From assembly GCA_035771175.1 (NCBI GenBank), contig JAYMFD010002396.1:17575-81574 (forward strand): 64,000 bases of DNA, given 5' to 3'. A program made the position numbers and the translations under genes. This DNA is from Paratinospora sagittata (taxonomy: Eukaryota > Streptophyta > Magnoliopsida > Ranunculales > Menispermaceae). Positions 22,339 through 34,406 of the stretch are shown piece after piece. Below the pieces are notes generated by a model. That model had not been told where the DNA came from. It saw only the letters and a program-made list of their open reading frames with translations, and did not search any database. How positions within the stretch are numbered: the stretch's first letter is position 1; every line of letters begins with the position of its first letter.

Positions 22339-22649
22339 ATGAGATACGCGACGGAAAACGTATTTAAACGGTGAGATACAGGGAGCAGTTTGCGGCTAGT
22401 AGATCTCGTAAAGGCACCGAAAATGAAAAAAAAGTGCACCGAAAACGGACATCGGTAGAAAAAGTTACTGCCCGTAGAACCAAGACGCAGCGGGTAGCGT
22501 TTTTCCTGTTTTTATTATATTTTCGCGGCGTTGGATAACGTAAAATAGCAACTGTCAAGAACGAAAGGCAAAATCGGTGAGAGAGTTTGAAATGGAGTTC
22601 CGACGGGAGGGAAAAAAAGAAGGAAAGAGAACGAAAGAAAAAATAAAAG

Positions 22650-22769
22650 AGGGGTGCAACACGAGGACTTCCCAGGAGGTCACCCATCCTAGTACTACTC
22701 TCGCCCAAGCACGCTTAACTGCGGAGTTCTGATGGGATCCGGTGCGTTAGTGCTGGTATGATCGCACCC
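22650..22769 (-). rRNA. 5S rRNA: 5S rRNA gene, copy 53
   Basis: T24C in loop B. Confidence 0.96.
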
Positions 22770-23080
22770 ATGAGATACGCGACGGAAAACGTATTTAAAT
22801 GGTGAGATACAGGGAGCAGTTTGCGGCTAGTAGATCTCGTAAAGGCTCCGAAAATGAAAAAAAAGTGCACCGAAAACGGACATCGGTAGAAAAAGTTACT
22901 GCCCGTAGAACCAAGACGCAGCGGGTAGCGTTTTTCCTGTTTTTATTATATTTTCGCGGCGTTGGATAACGTAAAATAGCAACTGTCAAGAACGAAAGGC
23001 AAAATCGGTGAGAGAGTTTGAAAGGGAGTTCCGACGGGAGGGAAAAAAAGAAGGAAAGAGAACGAAAGAAAAAATAAAAG

Positions 23081-23200
23081 AGGGGTGCAACACGAGGACT
23101 TCCCAGGAGGTCACCCATCCTTGTACTACTCTCGCCCAAGCACGCTTAACTGCGGAGTTCTGATGGGATCCGGTGCATTAGTGCTGGTATGATCGCAGCC
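23081..23200 (-). rRNA. 5S rRNA: 5S rRNA gene, copy 54
   Basis: T79A and G3C, the class of copies 44 and 51. Confidence 0.95.
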
Positions 23201-23511
23201 ATGAGATACGCGACGGAAAACGTATTTAAACGGTGAGATACAGGGAGCAGTTTGCGGCTAGTAGATCTCGTAAAGGCACCGAAAATGAAAAAAAAGTGCA
23301 CCGAAAACGGACATCGGTAGAAAAAGTTACTGCCCGTAGAACCAAGACGCAGCGGGTAGCGTTTTTCCTGTTTTTATTATATTTTCGCGGCGTTGGATAA
23401 CGTAAAATAGCAACTGTCAAGAACGAAAGGCAAAATCGGTGAGAGAGTTTGAAAGGGAGTTCCGACGGGAGGGAAAAAAAGAAGGAAAGAGAACGAAAGA
23501 AAAAATAAAAG

Positions 23512-23631
23512 AGGGGTGCAACACGAGGACTTCGCAGGAGGTCACCCATCCTAGTACTACTCTCGCCCAAGCACGCTTAACTGCGGAGTTCTGATGGGAT
23601 CCGGTGCATTAGTGCTGGTATGATCGCACCC
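23512..23631 (-). rRNA. 5S rRNA: 5S rRNA gene, copy 55
   Basis: G98C breaks C78-G98 at the base of helix IV. Confidence 0.95.
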
Positions 23632-23942
23632 ATGAGATACGCGACGGAAAACGTATTTAAACGGTGAGATACAGGGAGCAGTTTGCGGCTAGTAGATCTC
23701 GTAAAGGCACCGAAAATGAAAAAAAAGTGCACCGAAAACGGACATCGGTAGAAAAAGTTACTGCCCGTAGAACCAAGACGCAGCGGGTAGCGTTTTTCCT
23801 GTTTTTATTATATTTTCGCGGCGTTGGATAACGTAAAATAGCAACTGTTAAGAACGAAAGGCAAAATCGGTGAGAGAGTTTGAAATGGAGTTCCGACGGG
23901 AGGGAAAAAAAGAAGGAAAGAGAACGAAAGAAAAAATAAAAG

Positions 23943-24062
23943 AGGGGTGCAACACGAGGACTTCCCAGGAGGTCACCCATCCTAGTACTACTCTCGCCCA
24001 AGCACGCTTAACTGCGGAGTTCTGATGGGATCCGGTGCATTAGTGCTGGTATGATCGCACCC
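23943..24062 (-). rRNA. 5S rRNA: 5S rRNA gene, copy 56
   Basis: Consensus gene; spacer gaaatggag. Confidence 0.97.
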
Positions 24063-24373
24063 ATGAGATACGCGACGGAAAACGTATTTAAACGGAGAGA
24101 TACAGGGAGCAGTTTGCGGCTAGTAGATCTCGTAAAGGCGCCGAAAATGAAAAAAAAGTGCACCGAAAACGGACATCGGTAGAAAAAGTTACTGTCCGTA
24201 GAACCAAGACGCAGCGGGTAGCGTTTTTCCTGTTTTTATTATATTTTTGCGGCGTTGGATAACGTAAAATAGCAACTGTCAAGAACGAAAGGCAAAATCG
24301 GTGAGAGAGTTTGAAAGGGAGTTCCGACGGGAGGGAAAAAAAGAAGGAAAGAGAACGAAAGAAAAAATAAAAG

Positions 24374-24493
24374 AGGGGTGCAACACGAGGACTTCCCAGG
24401 AGGTCACCCATCCTAGTACTAATCTCGCCCAAGCACGCTTAACTGCGGAGTTCTGATGGGATCCGGTGCATTAGTGCTGGTATGATCGCAGCA
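24374..24493 (-). rRNA. 5S rRNA: 5S rRNA gene, copy 57
   Basis: G72T (intermediate element), G3C and G1T. Spacer tttttgcgg. Confidence 0.93.
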
Positions 24494-24804
24494 ATGAGAT
24501 ACGCGACGGAAAACGTATTTAAACGGTGAGATACAGGGAGCAGTTTGCGGCTAGTAGATCTCGTAAAGGCACCGAAAATGAAAAAAAAGTGCACCGAAAA
24601 CGGACATCGGTAGAAAAAGTTACTGCCCGTATAACCAAGACGCAGCGGGTAGCGTTTTTCCTGTTTTTATTATATTTTCGCGGCGTTGGATAACGTAAAA
24701 TAGCAACTGTCAAGAACGAAAGGCAAAATCGGTGAGAGAGTTTGAAAGGGAGTTCCGACGGGAGGGAAAAAAAGAAGGAAAGAGAACGAAAGAAAAAATA
24801 AAAG

Positions 24805-24924
24805 AGGGGTGCAACACGAGGACTTCCCAGGAGGTCACCCATCCTAGTACTACTCTCGCCCAAGCACGCTTAACTGCGGAGTTTTAATGGGATCCGGTGC
24901 ATTAGTGCTGGTATGATCGCACCC
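24805..24924 (-). rRNA. 5S rRNA: 5S rRNA gene, copy 58
   Basis: C39T and G41A, both in loop C. Confidence 0.95.
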
Positions 24925-25235
24925 ATGAGAGACGCGACGGAAAACGTATTTAAACGGTGAGATACAGGGAGCAGTTTGCGGCTAGTAGATCTCGTAAAGG
25001 CACCGAAAATGAAAAAAAAGTGCACCGAAAACGGACATCGGTAGAAAAAGTTACTGCCCGTAGAACCAAGACGCAGCGGGTAGCGTTTTTCCTGTTTTTA
25101 TTATATTTTCGCGGCGTTGGATAACGTAAAATAGCAACTGTCAAGAACGAAAGGCAAAATCGGTAAGAGAGTTTGAAAGGGAGTTCCGACGGGAGGGAAA
25201 AAAAGAAGGAAAGAGAACGAAAGAAAAAATAATAG

Positions 25236-25355
25236 AGGGGTGCAACACGAGGACTTCCCAGGAGGTCACCCATCCTAGTACTACTCTCGCCCAAGCACGC
25301 TTAACTACGGAGTTCTGATGGGATCCGGTGCATTAGTGCTGGTATGATCGCACCC
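25236..25355 (-). rRNA. 5S rRNA: 5S rRNA gene, copy 59
   Basis: C49T in the helix III bulge; first T-run of the terminator broken. Confidence 0.95.
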
Positions 25356-25666
25356 ATGAGATACGCGACGGAAAACGTATTTAAACGGTGAGATACAGGG
25401 AGCAGTTTGCGGCTAGTAGATCTCGTAAAGGCACCGAAAATGAAAAAAAAGTGCACCGAAAACGGACATCGGTAGAAAAAGTTACTGCCCGTAGAACCAA
25501 GACGCAGCGGGTAGCGTTTTTCCTGTTTTTATTATATTTTCGCGGCGTTGGATAACGTAAAATAGCAACTGTCAAGAACGAAAGGCAAAATCGGTGAGAG
25601 AGTTTGAAAGGGAGTTCCGACGGGAGGGAAAAAAAGAAGGAAAGAGAACGAAAGAAAAAATAAAAG

Positions 25667-25786
25667 AGGGGTGCAACACGAGGACTTCCCAGGAGGTCAC
25701 CCATCCTAGTACTACTCTCGCCCAAGCACGCTTAACTGCGGAGTTCTGATGGGATCCGGTGCATTAGTGCTGGTATGATCGCACCC
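25667..25786 (-). rRNA. 5S rRNA: 5S rRNA gene, copy 60
   Basis: No difference from the consensus seen. Confidence 0.97.
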
Positions 25787-26097
25787 ATGAGATACGCGAC
25801 GGAAAACGTATTTAAACGGTGAGATACAGGGAGCAGTTTGCGGCTAGTAGATCTCGTAAAGGCACCGAAAATGAAAAAAAAGTGCACCGAAAACGGACAT
25901 CGGTAGAAAAAGTTACTGCCCGTAGAACCAAGACGCAGCGGGTAGCGTTTTTCCTGTTTTTATTATATTTTCGCGGCGTTGGATAACGTAAAATAGCAAC
26001 TGTCAAGAACGAAAGGCAAAATCGGTGAGAGAGTTTGAAATGGAGTTCCGACGGGAGGGAAAAAAAGAAGGAAAGAGAACGAAAGAAAAAATAAAAT

Positions 26098-26217
26098 AGG
26101 GGTGCAACACGAGGACTTCCCAGGAGGTCACCCATCCTAGTACTACTCTCGCCCAAGCACGCTTAACTGCGGAGTTCTGATGGGATCCGGTGCATTAGTG
26201 CTGGTATGATCGCACCC
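26098..26217 (-). rRNA. 5S rRNA: 5S rRNA gene, copy 61
   Basis: Consensus gene; the first base after the gene is A instead of C (terminator ATTTTATTTTTT). Confidence 0.97.
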
Positions 26218-26528
26218 ATGAGATACGCGACGGAAAACGTATTTAAACGGAGAGATACAGGGAGCCGTTTGCGGCTAGTAGATCTCGTAAAGGCACCGAA
26301 AATGAAAAAAAAGTGCACCGAAAACGGACATCGGTAGAAAAAGTTACTGCCCTTAGAACCAAGACGCAGCGGGTAGCGTTTTTCCTGTTTTTATTATATT
26401 TTCGCGGTGTTGGATAACGTAAAATAGCAACTGTCAAGAACGAAAGGCAAAATCGGTGAGAGAGTTTGAAAGGGAGTTCCGACGGGAGGGAAAAAAAGAA
26501 GGAAAGAGAACGAAAGAAAAAATAAAAG

Positions 26529-26648
26529 AGGGGTGCAACACGAGGACTTCCCAGGAGGTCACCCATCCTAGTACTACTCTCGCCCAAGCACGCTTAACCG
26601 CGGAGTTCTGATGGGATCCAGTGCATTAGTGCTGGTATGATCGCACCC
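26529..26648 (-). rRNA. 5S rRNA: 5S rRNA gene, copy 62
   Basis: A50G (bulge) and C29T (C29-G48 becomes U-G). Confidence 0.95.
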
Positions 26649-26959
26649 ATGAGATACGCGACGGAAAACGTATTTAAACGGTGAGATACAGGGAGCAGTT
26701 TGCGGCTAGTAGATCTCGTAAAGGCACCGAAAATGAAAAAAAAGTGCACCGAAAACGGACATCGGTAGAAAAAGTTACTGCCCGTAGAACCAAGACGCAG
26801 CGGGTAGCGTTTTTCCTGTTTTTATTATATTTTCGCGGCGTTGGATAACGTAAAATAGCAACTGTCAAGAACGAAAGGCAAAATCGGTGAGAGAGTTTGA
26901 AAGGGAGTTCCGACGGGAGGGAAAAAAAGAAGGAAAGAGAACGAAAGAAAAAATAAAAG

Positions 26960-27079
26960 AGGGGTGCAACACGAGGACTTCCCAGGAGGTCACCCATCCT
27001 AGTACTACTCTCGCCCAAGCACGCTTAACTGCGGAGTTCTGATGGGATCCAGTGCATTAGTGCTGGTATGACCGCACCC
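26960..27079 (-). rRNA. 5S rRNA: 5S rRNA gene, copy 63
   Basis: C29T shared with its neighbour copy 62, plus A8G. Confidence 0.95.
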
Positions 27080-27390
27080 ATGAGATACGCGACGGAAAAC
27101 GTATTTAAACGGTGAGATACAGGGAGCAGTTTGCGGCTAGTAGATCTCGTAAAGGCACCGAAAATGAAAAAAAAGTGCACCGAAAACGGACATCGGTAGA
27201 AAAAGTTACTGCCCGTAGAACCAAGACGCAGCGGGTAGCGTTTTTCCTGTTTTTATTATATTTTCGCGGCGTTGGATAACGTAAAATAGCAACTGTCAAG
27301 AACGAAAGGCAAAATCGGTGAGAGAGTTTGAAAGGGAGTTCCGACGGGAGGGAAAAAAAGAAGGAAAGAGAACGAAAGAAAAAATAAAAG

Positions 27391-27510
27391 AGGGGTGCAA
27401 CACGAGGACTTCCCAGGAGGTCACCCATCCTAGTACTACTATCGCCCAAGCACGCTTAACTGCGGAGTTCTGATGGGATCCGGTGCATTAGTGCTGGTAT
27501 GATCGCAGCC
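27391..27510 (-). rRNA. 5S rRNA: 5S rRNA gene, copy 64
   Basis: G70T (G70-C105 lost, intermediate element) and G3C. Flank gggtgag is unique in the window. Confidence 0.94.
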
Positions 27511-27821
27511 ATGAGATACGCGACGGAAAACGTATTTAAAGGGTGAGATACAGGGAGCAGTTTGCGGCTAGTAGATCTCGTAAAGGCTCCGAAAATGAAA
27601 AAAAAGTGCACCGAAAACGGACATCGGTAGAAAAAGTAACTGCCCGTAGAACCAAGACGCAGCGGGTAGCGTTTTCCCTGTTTTTATTATATTTTCGCGG
27701 CGTTGGATAACGTAAAATAGCAACTGTCAAGAACGAAAGGCAAAATCGGTGAGAGAGTTTGAAATGGAGTTCCGACGGGAGGGAAAAAAAGAAGGAAAGA
27801 GAACGAAAGAAAAAATAAAAT

Positions 27822-27941
27822 AGGGGTGCAACACGAGGACTTCCCAGGAGGTCACCCATCCTAGTACTACTCTCGCCCAAGCACGCTTAGCTGCGGAGTT
27901 CTGATTGGATCCGGTGCATTAGTGCTGGTATGATCGCACCC
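27822..27941 (-). rRNA. 5S rRNA: 5S rRNA gene, copy 65
   Basis: T52C (A27-U52 lost) and C36A (loop C); terminator as copy 61. Confidence 0.94.
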
Positions 27942-28252
27942 ATGAGATACGCGACGGAAAACGTATTTAAACGGAGAGATACAGCGAGCAGTTTGCGGCT
28001 AGTAGATCTCGTAAAGGCACCGAAAATGAAAAAAAAGTGCACCGAAAACGGACATCGGTAGAAAAAGTTACTGCCCGTAGAACCAAGACGCAGCGGGTAG
28101 CGTTTTTCCTGTTTTTATTATATTTTCGCGGCGTTGGATAACGTAAAATAGCAACTGTCAAGAACGAAAGGCAAAATCGGTGAGAGAGTTTGAAAGGGAG
28201 TTCCGACGGGAGGGAAAAAAAGAAGGAAAGAAAACGAAAGAAAAAATAAAAG

Positions 28253-28372
28253 AGGGGTGCAACACGAGGACTTCCCAGGAGGTCACCCATCCTAGTACTA
28301 CTCTCGCCCAAGCACGCTTAACTGCGGAGTTCTGATGGGATCCGGTGCATTAGTGCTGGTATGATCGCACCC
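28253..28372 (-). rRNA. 5S rRNA: 5S rRNA gene, copy 66
   Basis: Consensus gene; spacer gaaagaaaacg. Confidence 0.97.
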
Positions 28373-28683
28373 ATGAGATACGCGACGGAAAACGTATTTA
28401 AACGGTGAGATACAGGGAGCAGTTTGCGGCTAGTAGATCTCGTAAAGGCACCGAAAATGAAAAAAAAGTGCACCGAAAACGGACATCGGTAGAAAAAGTT
28501 ACTGCCCGTAGAACCAAGACGCAGCGGGTAGCGTTTTTCCTGTTTTTAATATATTTTCGCGGCGTTGGATAACGTAAAATAGCAACTGTCAAAAACGAAA
28601 GGCAAAATCGGTGAGAGAGTTTGAAATGGAGTTCCGACGGGAGGGAAAAAAAGAAGGAAAGAGAACGAAAGAAAAAATAAAAG

Positions 28684-28803
28684 AGGGGTGCAACACGAGG
28701 ACTTCCCAGGAGGTCACCCATCCTAGTACTACTCTCGCCCAAGCACGCTTAACTGCGGAGTTCTGATGGGATCCGGTGCATTAGTGCTGGTATGATCGCA
28801 CCC
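28684..28803 (-). rRNA. 5S rRNA: 5S rRNA gene, copy 67
   Basis: Consensus gene; spacer with tttttaatatatt and tcaaaaacg. Confidence 0.97.
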
Positions 28804-29114
28804 ATGAGATACGCGACGGAAAACGTATTTAAACGGAGAGATACAGGGAGCAGTTTGCGGCTAGTAGATCTCGTAAAGGCACCGAAAATGAAAAAAAAGT
28901 GCACCGAAAACGGACATCGGTAGAAAAAGTTACTGCCCGTAGAACCAAGACGCAGCGGGTAGCGTTTTTCCTGTTTTTATTATATTTTTGCGGCGTTGGA
29001 TAACGTAAAATAGCAACTGTCAAGAACGAAAGGCAAAATCGGTGAGAGAGTTTGAAAGGGAGTTCCGACGGGAGGGAAAAAAAGAAGGAAAGAGAACGAA
29101 AGAAAAAATAAAAG

Positions 29115-29234
29115 AGGGGTGCAAAACGAGGACTTCCCAGGAGGTCACCCATCCTAGTACTACTCTCGCCCAAGCACGCTTAACTGCGGAGTTCTGATGG
29201 GATCCGGTGCATTAGTGCTGGTATGATCACAGCC
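29115..29234 (-). rRNA. 5S rRNA: 5S rRNA gene, copy 68
   Basis: G110T, C6T (C6-G113 becomes U-G) and G3C; helix I is weakened in three places. Confidence 0.93.
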
Positions 29235-29545
29235 ATGAGATACGCGACGGAAAACGTATTTAAACGGTGAGATACAGGGAGCAGTTTGCGGCTAGTAGAT
29301 CTCGTAAAGGCACCGAAAATGAAAAAAAAGTGCACCGAAAACGGACATCGGTAGAAAAAGTTACTGCCCGTATAACCAAGACGCAGCGGGTAGCGTTTTT
29401 CCTGTTTTTATTATATTTTCGCGGCGTTGGATAACGTAAAATAGCAACTGTCAAGAACGAAAGGCAAAATCGGTGAGAGAGTTTGAAAGGGAGTTCCGAC
29501 GGGAGGGAAAAAAAGAAGGAAAGAGAACGAAAGAAAAAATAAAAG

Positions 29546-29665
29546 AGGGGTGCAACACGAGGACTTCCCAGGAGGTCACCCATCCTAGTACTACTCTCGC
29601 CCAAGCACGCTTAACTGCGGAGTTCTGATGGGATCCGGTGCATTAGTGCTGGTATGATCGCACCC
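29546..29665 (-). rRNA. 5S rRNA: 5S rRNA gene, copy 69
   Basis: Consensus gene; spacer gtataacc. Confidence 0.97.
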
Positions 29666-29976
29666 ATGAGATACGCGACGGAAAACGTATTTAAACGGAG
29701 AGATACAGGGAGCAGTTTGCGGCTAGTAGATCTCGTAAAGGCACCGAAAATGAAAAAAAAGTGCACCGAAAACGGACATCGGTAGAAAAAGTTACTGCCC
29801 GTAGAACCAAGACGCAGCGGGTAGCGTTTTTCCTGTTTTTATTATATTTTTGCGGCGTTGGATAACGTAAAATAGCAACTGTCAAGAACGAAAGGCAAAA
29901 TCGGTGAGAGAGTTTGAAAGGGAGTTCCGACGGGAGGGAAAAAGAGAAGGAAAGAGAACGAAAGAAAAAATAAAAG

Positions 29977-30096
29977 AGGGGTGCAACACGAGGACTTCCC
30001 AGGAGGTCACCCATCCTAGTACTACTCTCGCCCAAGCACGCTTAACTGCGGAGTTCTGATGGGATCCGGTGCATTAGTGCTGGTATGATCGCACCC
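29977..30096 (-). rRNA. 5S rRNA: 5S rRNA gene, copy 70
   Basis: Consensus gene; spacer with tttttgcgg and aaagagaagg. Confidence 0.97.
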
Positions 30097-30407
30097 ATGA
30101 GATACGCGACGGAAAACGTATTTAAACGGAGAGATACAGGGAGCAGTTTGCGGCTAGTAGATCTCGTAAAGGCACCGAAAATGAAAAAAAAGTGCACCGA
30201 AAACGGAAATCGGTAGAAAAAGTTACTGCCCGTAGAACCAAGACGCAGCGGGTAGCGTTTTTCCTGTTTTTATTATATTTTCGCGGCGTTGGATAACGTA
30301 AAATAGCAACTGTCAAGAACGAAAGGCAAAATCGGTGAGAGAGTTTGAAAGGGAGTTCCGACGGGAGGGACAAAAAGAAGGAAAGAGAACGAAAGAAAAA
30401 ATAAAAG

Positions 30408-30527
30408 AGGGGTGCAACACGAGGACTTCCCAGGAGGTCACCCATCCTAGTACTACTCTCGCCCGAGCACGCTTAACTACGGAGTTCTGATGGGATCCGG
30501 TGCATTAGTGCTGGTATGATCGCAGCC
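30408..30527 (-). rRNA. 5S rRNA: 5S rRNA gene, copy 71
   Basis: T63C (helix II, A box), C49T and G3C. Confidence 0.93.
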
Positions 30528-30838
30528 ATGAGATACGCGACGGAAAACGTATTTAAACGGAGAGATACAGGGAGCAGTTTGCGGCTAGTAGACCTCGTAA
30601 AGGCACCGAAAATGAAAAAAAAGTGCACCGAAAACGGACATCGGTAGAAAAAGTTACTGCCCGTAGAACCAAGACGCAGCGGGTAGCGTTTTTCCTGTTT
30701 TTATTATATTTTCGCGGCGTTGGATAACTTAAAATAGCAACTGTCAAGAACGAAAGGCAAAATCGGTGAGAGAGTTTGAAAGGGAGTTCCGACGGGAGGG
30801 AAAAAAAGAAGGAAAGAGAACGAAAGAAAAAATAAAAG

Positions 30839-30958
30839 AGGGGTGCAACACGAGGACTTCCAAGGAGGTCACCCATCCTAGTACTACTCTCGCCCAAGCA
30901 CGCTTAACTGCGGAGTTCTGATGGGATCCGGTGCATTAGTGCTGGTATGATCGCACCC
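30839..30958 (-). rRNA. 5S rRNA: 5S rRNA gene, copy 72
   Basis: G97T (U79-G97 lost, last base of the C box). Its spacer has aacttaaaat and tagacctcg, markers of the T96G class. Confidence 0.95.
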
Positions 30959-31269
30959 ATGAGATACGCGATGGAAAACGTATTTAAACAGTGAGATACA
31001 GGGAGCAGTTTGCGGCTAGTAGATCTCGTAAAGGCACCGAAAATGAAAAAAAAGTGCACCGAAAACGGATATCGGTAGAAAAAGTTACTGCCCGTAGAAC
31101 CAAGACGCAGCGGGTAGCGTTTTCCCTGTTTTTATTATATTTTCGCGGCGTTGGATAACGTAAAATAGCAACTGTCAAGAACGAAAGGCAAAATCGGTGA
31201 GAGAGTTTGAAAGGGAGTTCCGACGGGAGGGAAAAAAAGAAGGAAAGAGAACGAAAGAAAAAATAAAAG

Positions 31270-31389
31270 AGGGGTGCAACACGAGGACTTCCCAGGAGGT
31301 CACCCATCCTAGTACTACTCTCGCCCAAGCACGCTTAACTGCGGAGTTCTGATGGGATCCGATGCATTAGTGCTGGTATGATCGCAGCC
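31270..31389 (-). rRNA. 5S rRNA: 5S rRNA gene, copy 73
   Basis: C28T (C28-G51 becomes U-G) and G3C. Confidence 0.95.
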
Positions 31390-31700
31390 ATGAGATACGC
31401 GACGGAAAACGTATTTAAACGGTGAGATACAGGGAGCAGTTTGCGGCTAGTAGATCTCGTAAAGGCACCGAAAATGAAAAAAAAGTGCACCGAAAACGGA
31501 CATCGGTAGAAAAAGTTACTGCCCGTAGAACCAAGACGCAGGGGGTAGCGTTTTTCCTGTTTTTATTATATTTTCGCGGCGTTGGATAACGTAAAATAGC
31601 AACTGTCAAGAACGAAAGGCAAAATCGGTGAGAGAGTTTGAAAGGGAGTTCCGACGGGAGGGAAAAAAAGAAGGAAAGAGAACGAAAGAAAAAATAAAAG

Positions 31701-31820
31701 AGGGGTGCAACACGAGGACTTCCCAGGAGGTCACCCATCCTAGTACTACTCTCGCCCAAGCACGCTTAACTGCGGAGTTCTGATGGGATCCGGTGCATTA
31801 GTGCTGGTATGATCGCACCC
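31701..31820 (-). rRNA. 5S rRNA: 5S rRNA gene, copy 74
   Basis: Consensus gene with an altered TATA-like element (TTTAAACA). Starts the block that recurs at copies 124-127. Confidence 0.96.
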
Positions 31821-31842
31821 ATGAGATACGCGACGGAAAACG

Positions 31843-31850
31843 TGTTTAAA
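31843..31850 (-). promoter_or_regulatory. altered TATA-like element of copy 74
   Basis: TTTAAACA instead of TTTAAATA (T to C at -24). The only copy with this change. Confidence 0.8.
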
Positions 31851-32131
31851 CGGAGAGATACAGGGAGCAGTTTGCGGCTAGTAGATCTCGTAAAGGCACC
31901 GAAAATGAAAAAAAAGTGCACCGAAAACGGACATCGGTAGAAAAAGTTACTGCCCGTAGAACCAAGACGCAGCGGGTAGCGTTTTTCCTGTTTTTATTAT
32001 ATTTTCGCGGCGTTGGATAACTTAAAATAGCAACTGTCAAGAACGAAAGGCAAAATCGGTGAGAGAGATTGAAAGGGAGTTCCGACGGGAGGGAAAAAAA
32101 GAAGGAAAGAGAACGAAAGAAAAAATTAAAG

Positions 32132-32251
32132 AGGGGTGCAACACGAGGACTTCCCCGGAGGTCACCCATCCTAGTACTACTCTCGCCCAAGCACGCTTAA
32201 CTGCGGAGTTCTGATGGGATCCGGTGCATTAGTGCTGGTATGATCGCAGCC
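32132..32251 (-). rRNA. 5S rRNA: 5S rRNA gene, copy 75
   Basis: T96G (A80-U96 lost in helix IV, C box) and G3C. First of six T96G copies (75, 81, 88, 95, 125, 129). Promoter altered at -8 and -23. Confidence 0.93.
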
Positions 32252-32273
32252 ATGAGATTCGCGACGGAAAACG

Positions 32274-32281
32274 AATTTAAA
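32274..32281 (-). promoter_or_regulatory. altered TATA-like element of copy 75
   Basis: TTTAAATT instead of TTTAAATA (A to T at -23), together with a change at -8 (attcgcg for atacgcg on +). Confidence 0.8.
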
Positions 32282-32562
32282 CAGTGAGATACAGGGAGCA
32301 GTTTGCGGCTAGTAGATCTCGTAAAGGCACCGAAAATGAAAAAAAAGTGCACCGAAAACGGACATCGGTAGAAAAAGTTACTGCCCGTAGAACCAAGACG
32401 CAGCGGGTAGCGTTTTTCCTGTTTTTATTATATTTTCGCGGCGTTGGATAACGTAAAATAGCAACTGTTAAGAACGAAAGGCAAAATCGGTGATAGAGTT
32501 TGAAAGGGAGTTCCGACGGGAGGGAAAAAAAGAAGGAAAGAGAACGAAAGAAAAAATAAAAG

Positions 32563-32682
32563 AGGGGTGCGACACGAGGACTTCCCAGGAGGTCACCCAT
32601 CCTAGTACTACTCTCGCCCAAGCACGCTTAACTGCGGAGTTCTGATGGGATCCGGTGCATTAGTGATGGTATGATCGCACCC
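32563..32682 (-). rRNA. 5S rRNA: 5S rRNA gene, copy 76
   Basis: T112C (G7-U112 wobble becomes G-C) and G17T (G17-C61 lost). Flank catcag. Confidence 0.94.
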
Positions 32683-32993
32683 ATCAGATACGCGACGGAA
32701 AACGTATTTAAACAGTGAGATACAGGGAGCAGTTTGCGGCTAGTAGATCTCGTAAAGGCACCGAAAATGAAAAAAAAGTGCACCGAAAACGGACATCGGT
32801 AGAAAAAGTTACTGCCCGTAGAACCAAGACGCAGCGGGTAGCGTTTTCCCTGTTTTTATTATATTTTCGCGGCGTTGGATAACGTAAAATAGCAACTGTC
32901 AAGAACGAAAGGCAAAATCGGTGAGAGAGTTTGAAAGGGAGTTCCGACGGGAGGGAAAAAAAGAAGGAAAGAGAACGAAAGAAAAAATAAAAG

Positions 32994-33113
32994 AGGGGTG
33001 CAACACGAGGACTTCCCAGGAGGTCACCCATCCTAGTACTACTCTCGCCCAAGCACGCTTAACTGCGGAGTTCTGATGGGATCCGGTGCATTAGTGCTGG
33101 TATGACCGCACCC
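32994..33113 (-). rRNA. 5S rRNA: 5S rRNA gene, copy 77
   Basis: A8G only; spacer ttttccctg. Confidence 0.96.
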
Positions 33114-33424
33114 ATGAGATACGCGACGGAAAACGTATTTAAACGGTGAGATACAGGGAGCAGTTTGCGGCTAGTAGATCTCGTAAAGGCACCGAAAATG
33201 AAAAAAAAGTGCACCGAAAACGGACATCGGTAGAAAAAGTTACTGCCCGTAGAACCAAGACGCAGCGGGTAGCGTTTTTCCTGTTTTTATTATATTTTCG
33301 CGGCGTTGGATAACGTAAAATAGCAACTGTCAAGAACGAAAGGCAAAATCGGTGAGAGAGTTTGAAAGGGAGTTCCGACGGGAGGGAAAAAAAGAAGGAA
33401 AGAGAACGAAAGAAAAAATAAAAG

Positions 33425-33544
33425 AGGGGTGCAACACGAGGACTTCCCAGGAGGTCACCCATCCTAGTACTACTCTCGCCCAAGCACGCTTAACTGCGGA
33501 GTTCTGATGGGATCCGGTGCATTAGTGCTGGTATGATCGCAGCC
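33425..33544 (-). rRNA. 5S rRNA: 5S rRNA gene, copy 78
   Basis: G3C only. Confidence 0.97.
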
Positions 33545-33855
33545 ATGAGATACGCGACGGAAAACGTATTTAAACGGAGAGATACAGGGAGCAGTTTGCG
33601 GCTAGTAGACCTCGTAAAGGCACCGAAAATGAAAAAAAAGTGCACCGAAAACGGACATCGGTAGAAAAAGTTACTGCCCGTAGAACCAAGACGCAGCGGG
33701 TAGCGTTTTTCCTGTTTTTATTATATTTTCGCGGCGTTGGATAACTTAAAATAGCAACTGTCAAGAACGAAAGGCAAAATCGGTGAGAGAGTTTGAAAGG
33801 GAGTTCCGACGGGAGGGAAAAAAAGAAGGAAAGAGAACGAAAGAAAAAATAAAAG

Positions 33856-33975
33856 AGGGGTGCAACACGAGGACTTCCCAGGAGGTCACCCATCCTAGTA
33901 CTACTCTCGCCCAAGCACGCTTAACTGCGGAGTTCTGATGGGATCCGGTGCATTAGTGCTGGTATGACCGCACCC
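33856..33975 (-). rRNA. 5S rRNA: 5S rRNA gene, copy 79
   Basis: A8G only; copies 77-78 and 79-80 look like a two-unit duplication. Spacer aacttaaaat as in the T96G class, without T96G. Confidence 0.96.
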
Positions 33976-34286
33976 ATGAGATACGCGACGGAAAACGTAT
34001 TTAAACGGTGAGATACAGGGAGCAGTTTGCGGCTAGTAGATCTCGTAAAGGCACCGAAAATGAAAAAAAAGTGCACCGAAAACGGACATCGGTAGAAAAA
34101 GTTACTGCCCGTAGAACCAAGACGCAGCGGGTAGCGTTTTTCCTGTTTTTATTATATTTTCGCGGCGTTGGATAACGTAAAATAGCAACTGTCAAGAACG
34201 AAAGGCAAAATCGGTGAGAGAGTTTGAAAGGGAGTTCCGACGGGAGGGAAAAAAAGAAGGAAAGAGAACGAAAGAAAAAATAAAAG

Positions 34287-34406
34287 AGGGGTGCAACACG
34301 AGGACTTCCCAGGAGGTCACCCATCCTAGTACTACTCTCGCCCAAGCACGCTTAACTGCGGAGTTCTGATGGGATCCGGTGCATTAGTGCTGGTATGATC
34401 GCAGCC
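34287..34406 (-). rRNA. 5S rRNA: 5S rRNA gene, copy 80
   Basis: G3C only. Confidence 0.97.

Larger units (their letters stand above)
21789..24373 (-). repeat. 3-unit duplication, copies 51-53 and 54-56
   Basis: A T79A+G3C gene whose spacer has ggctccg, a plain unit, and a unit whose spacer has gaaatggag occur in this order at copies 44-46, 51-53 and 54-56. The last two triplets are adjacent (1292 and 1293 bases). Confidence 0.8.
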
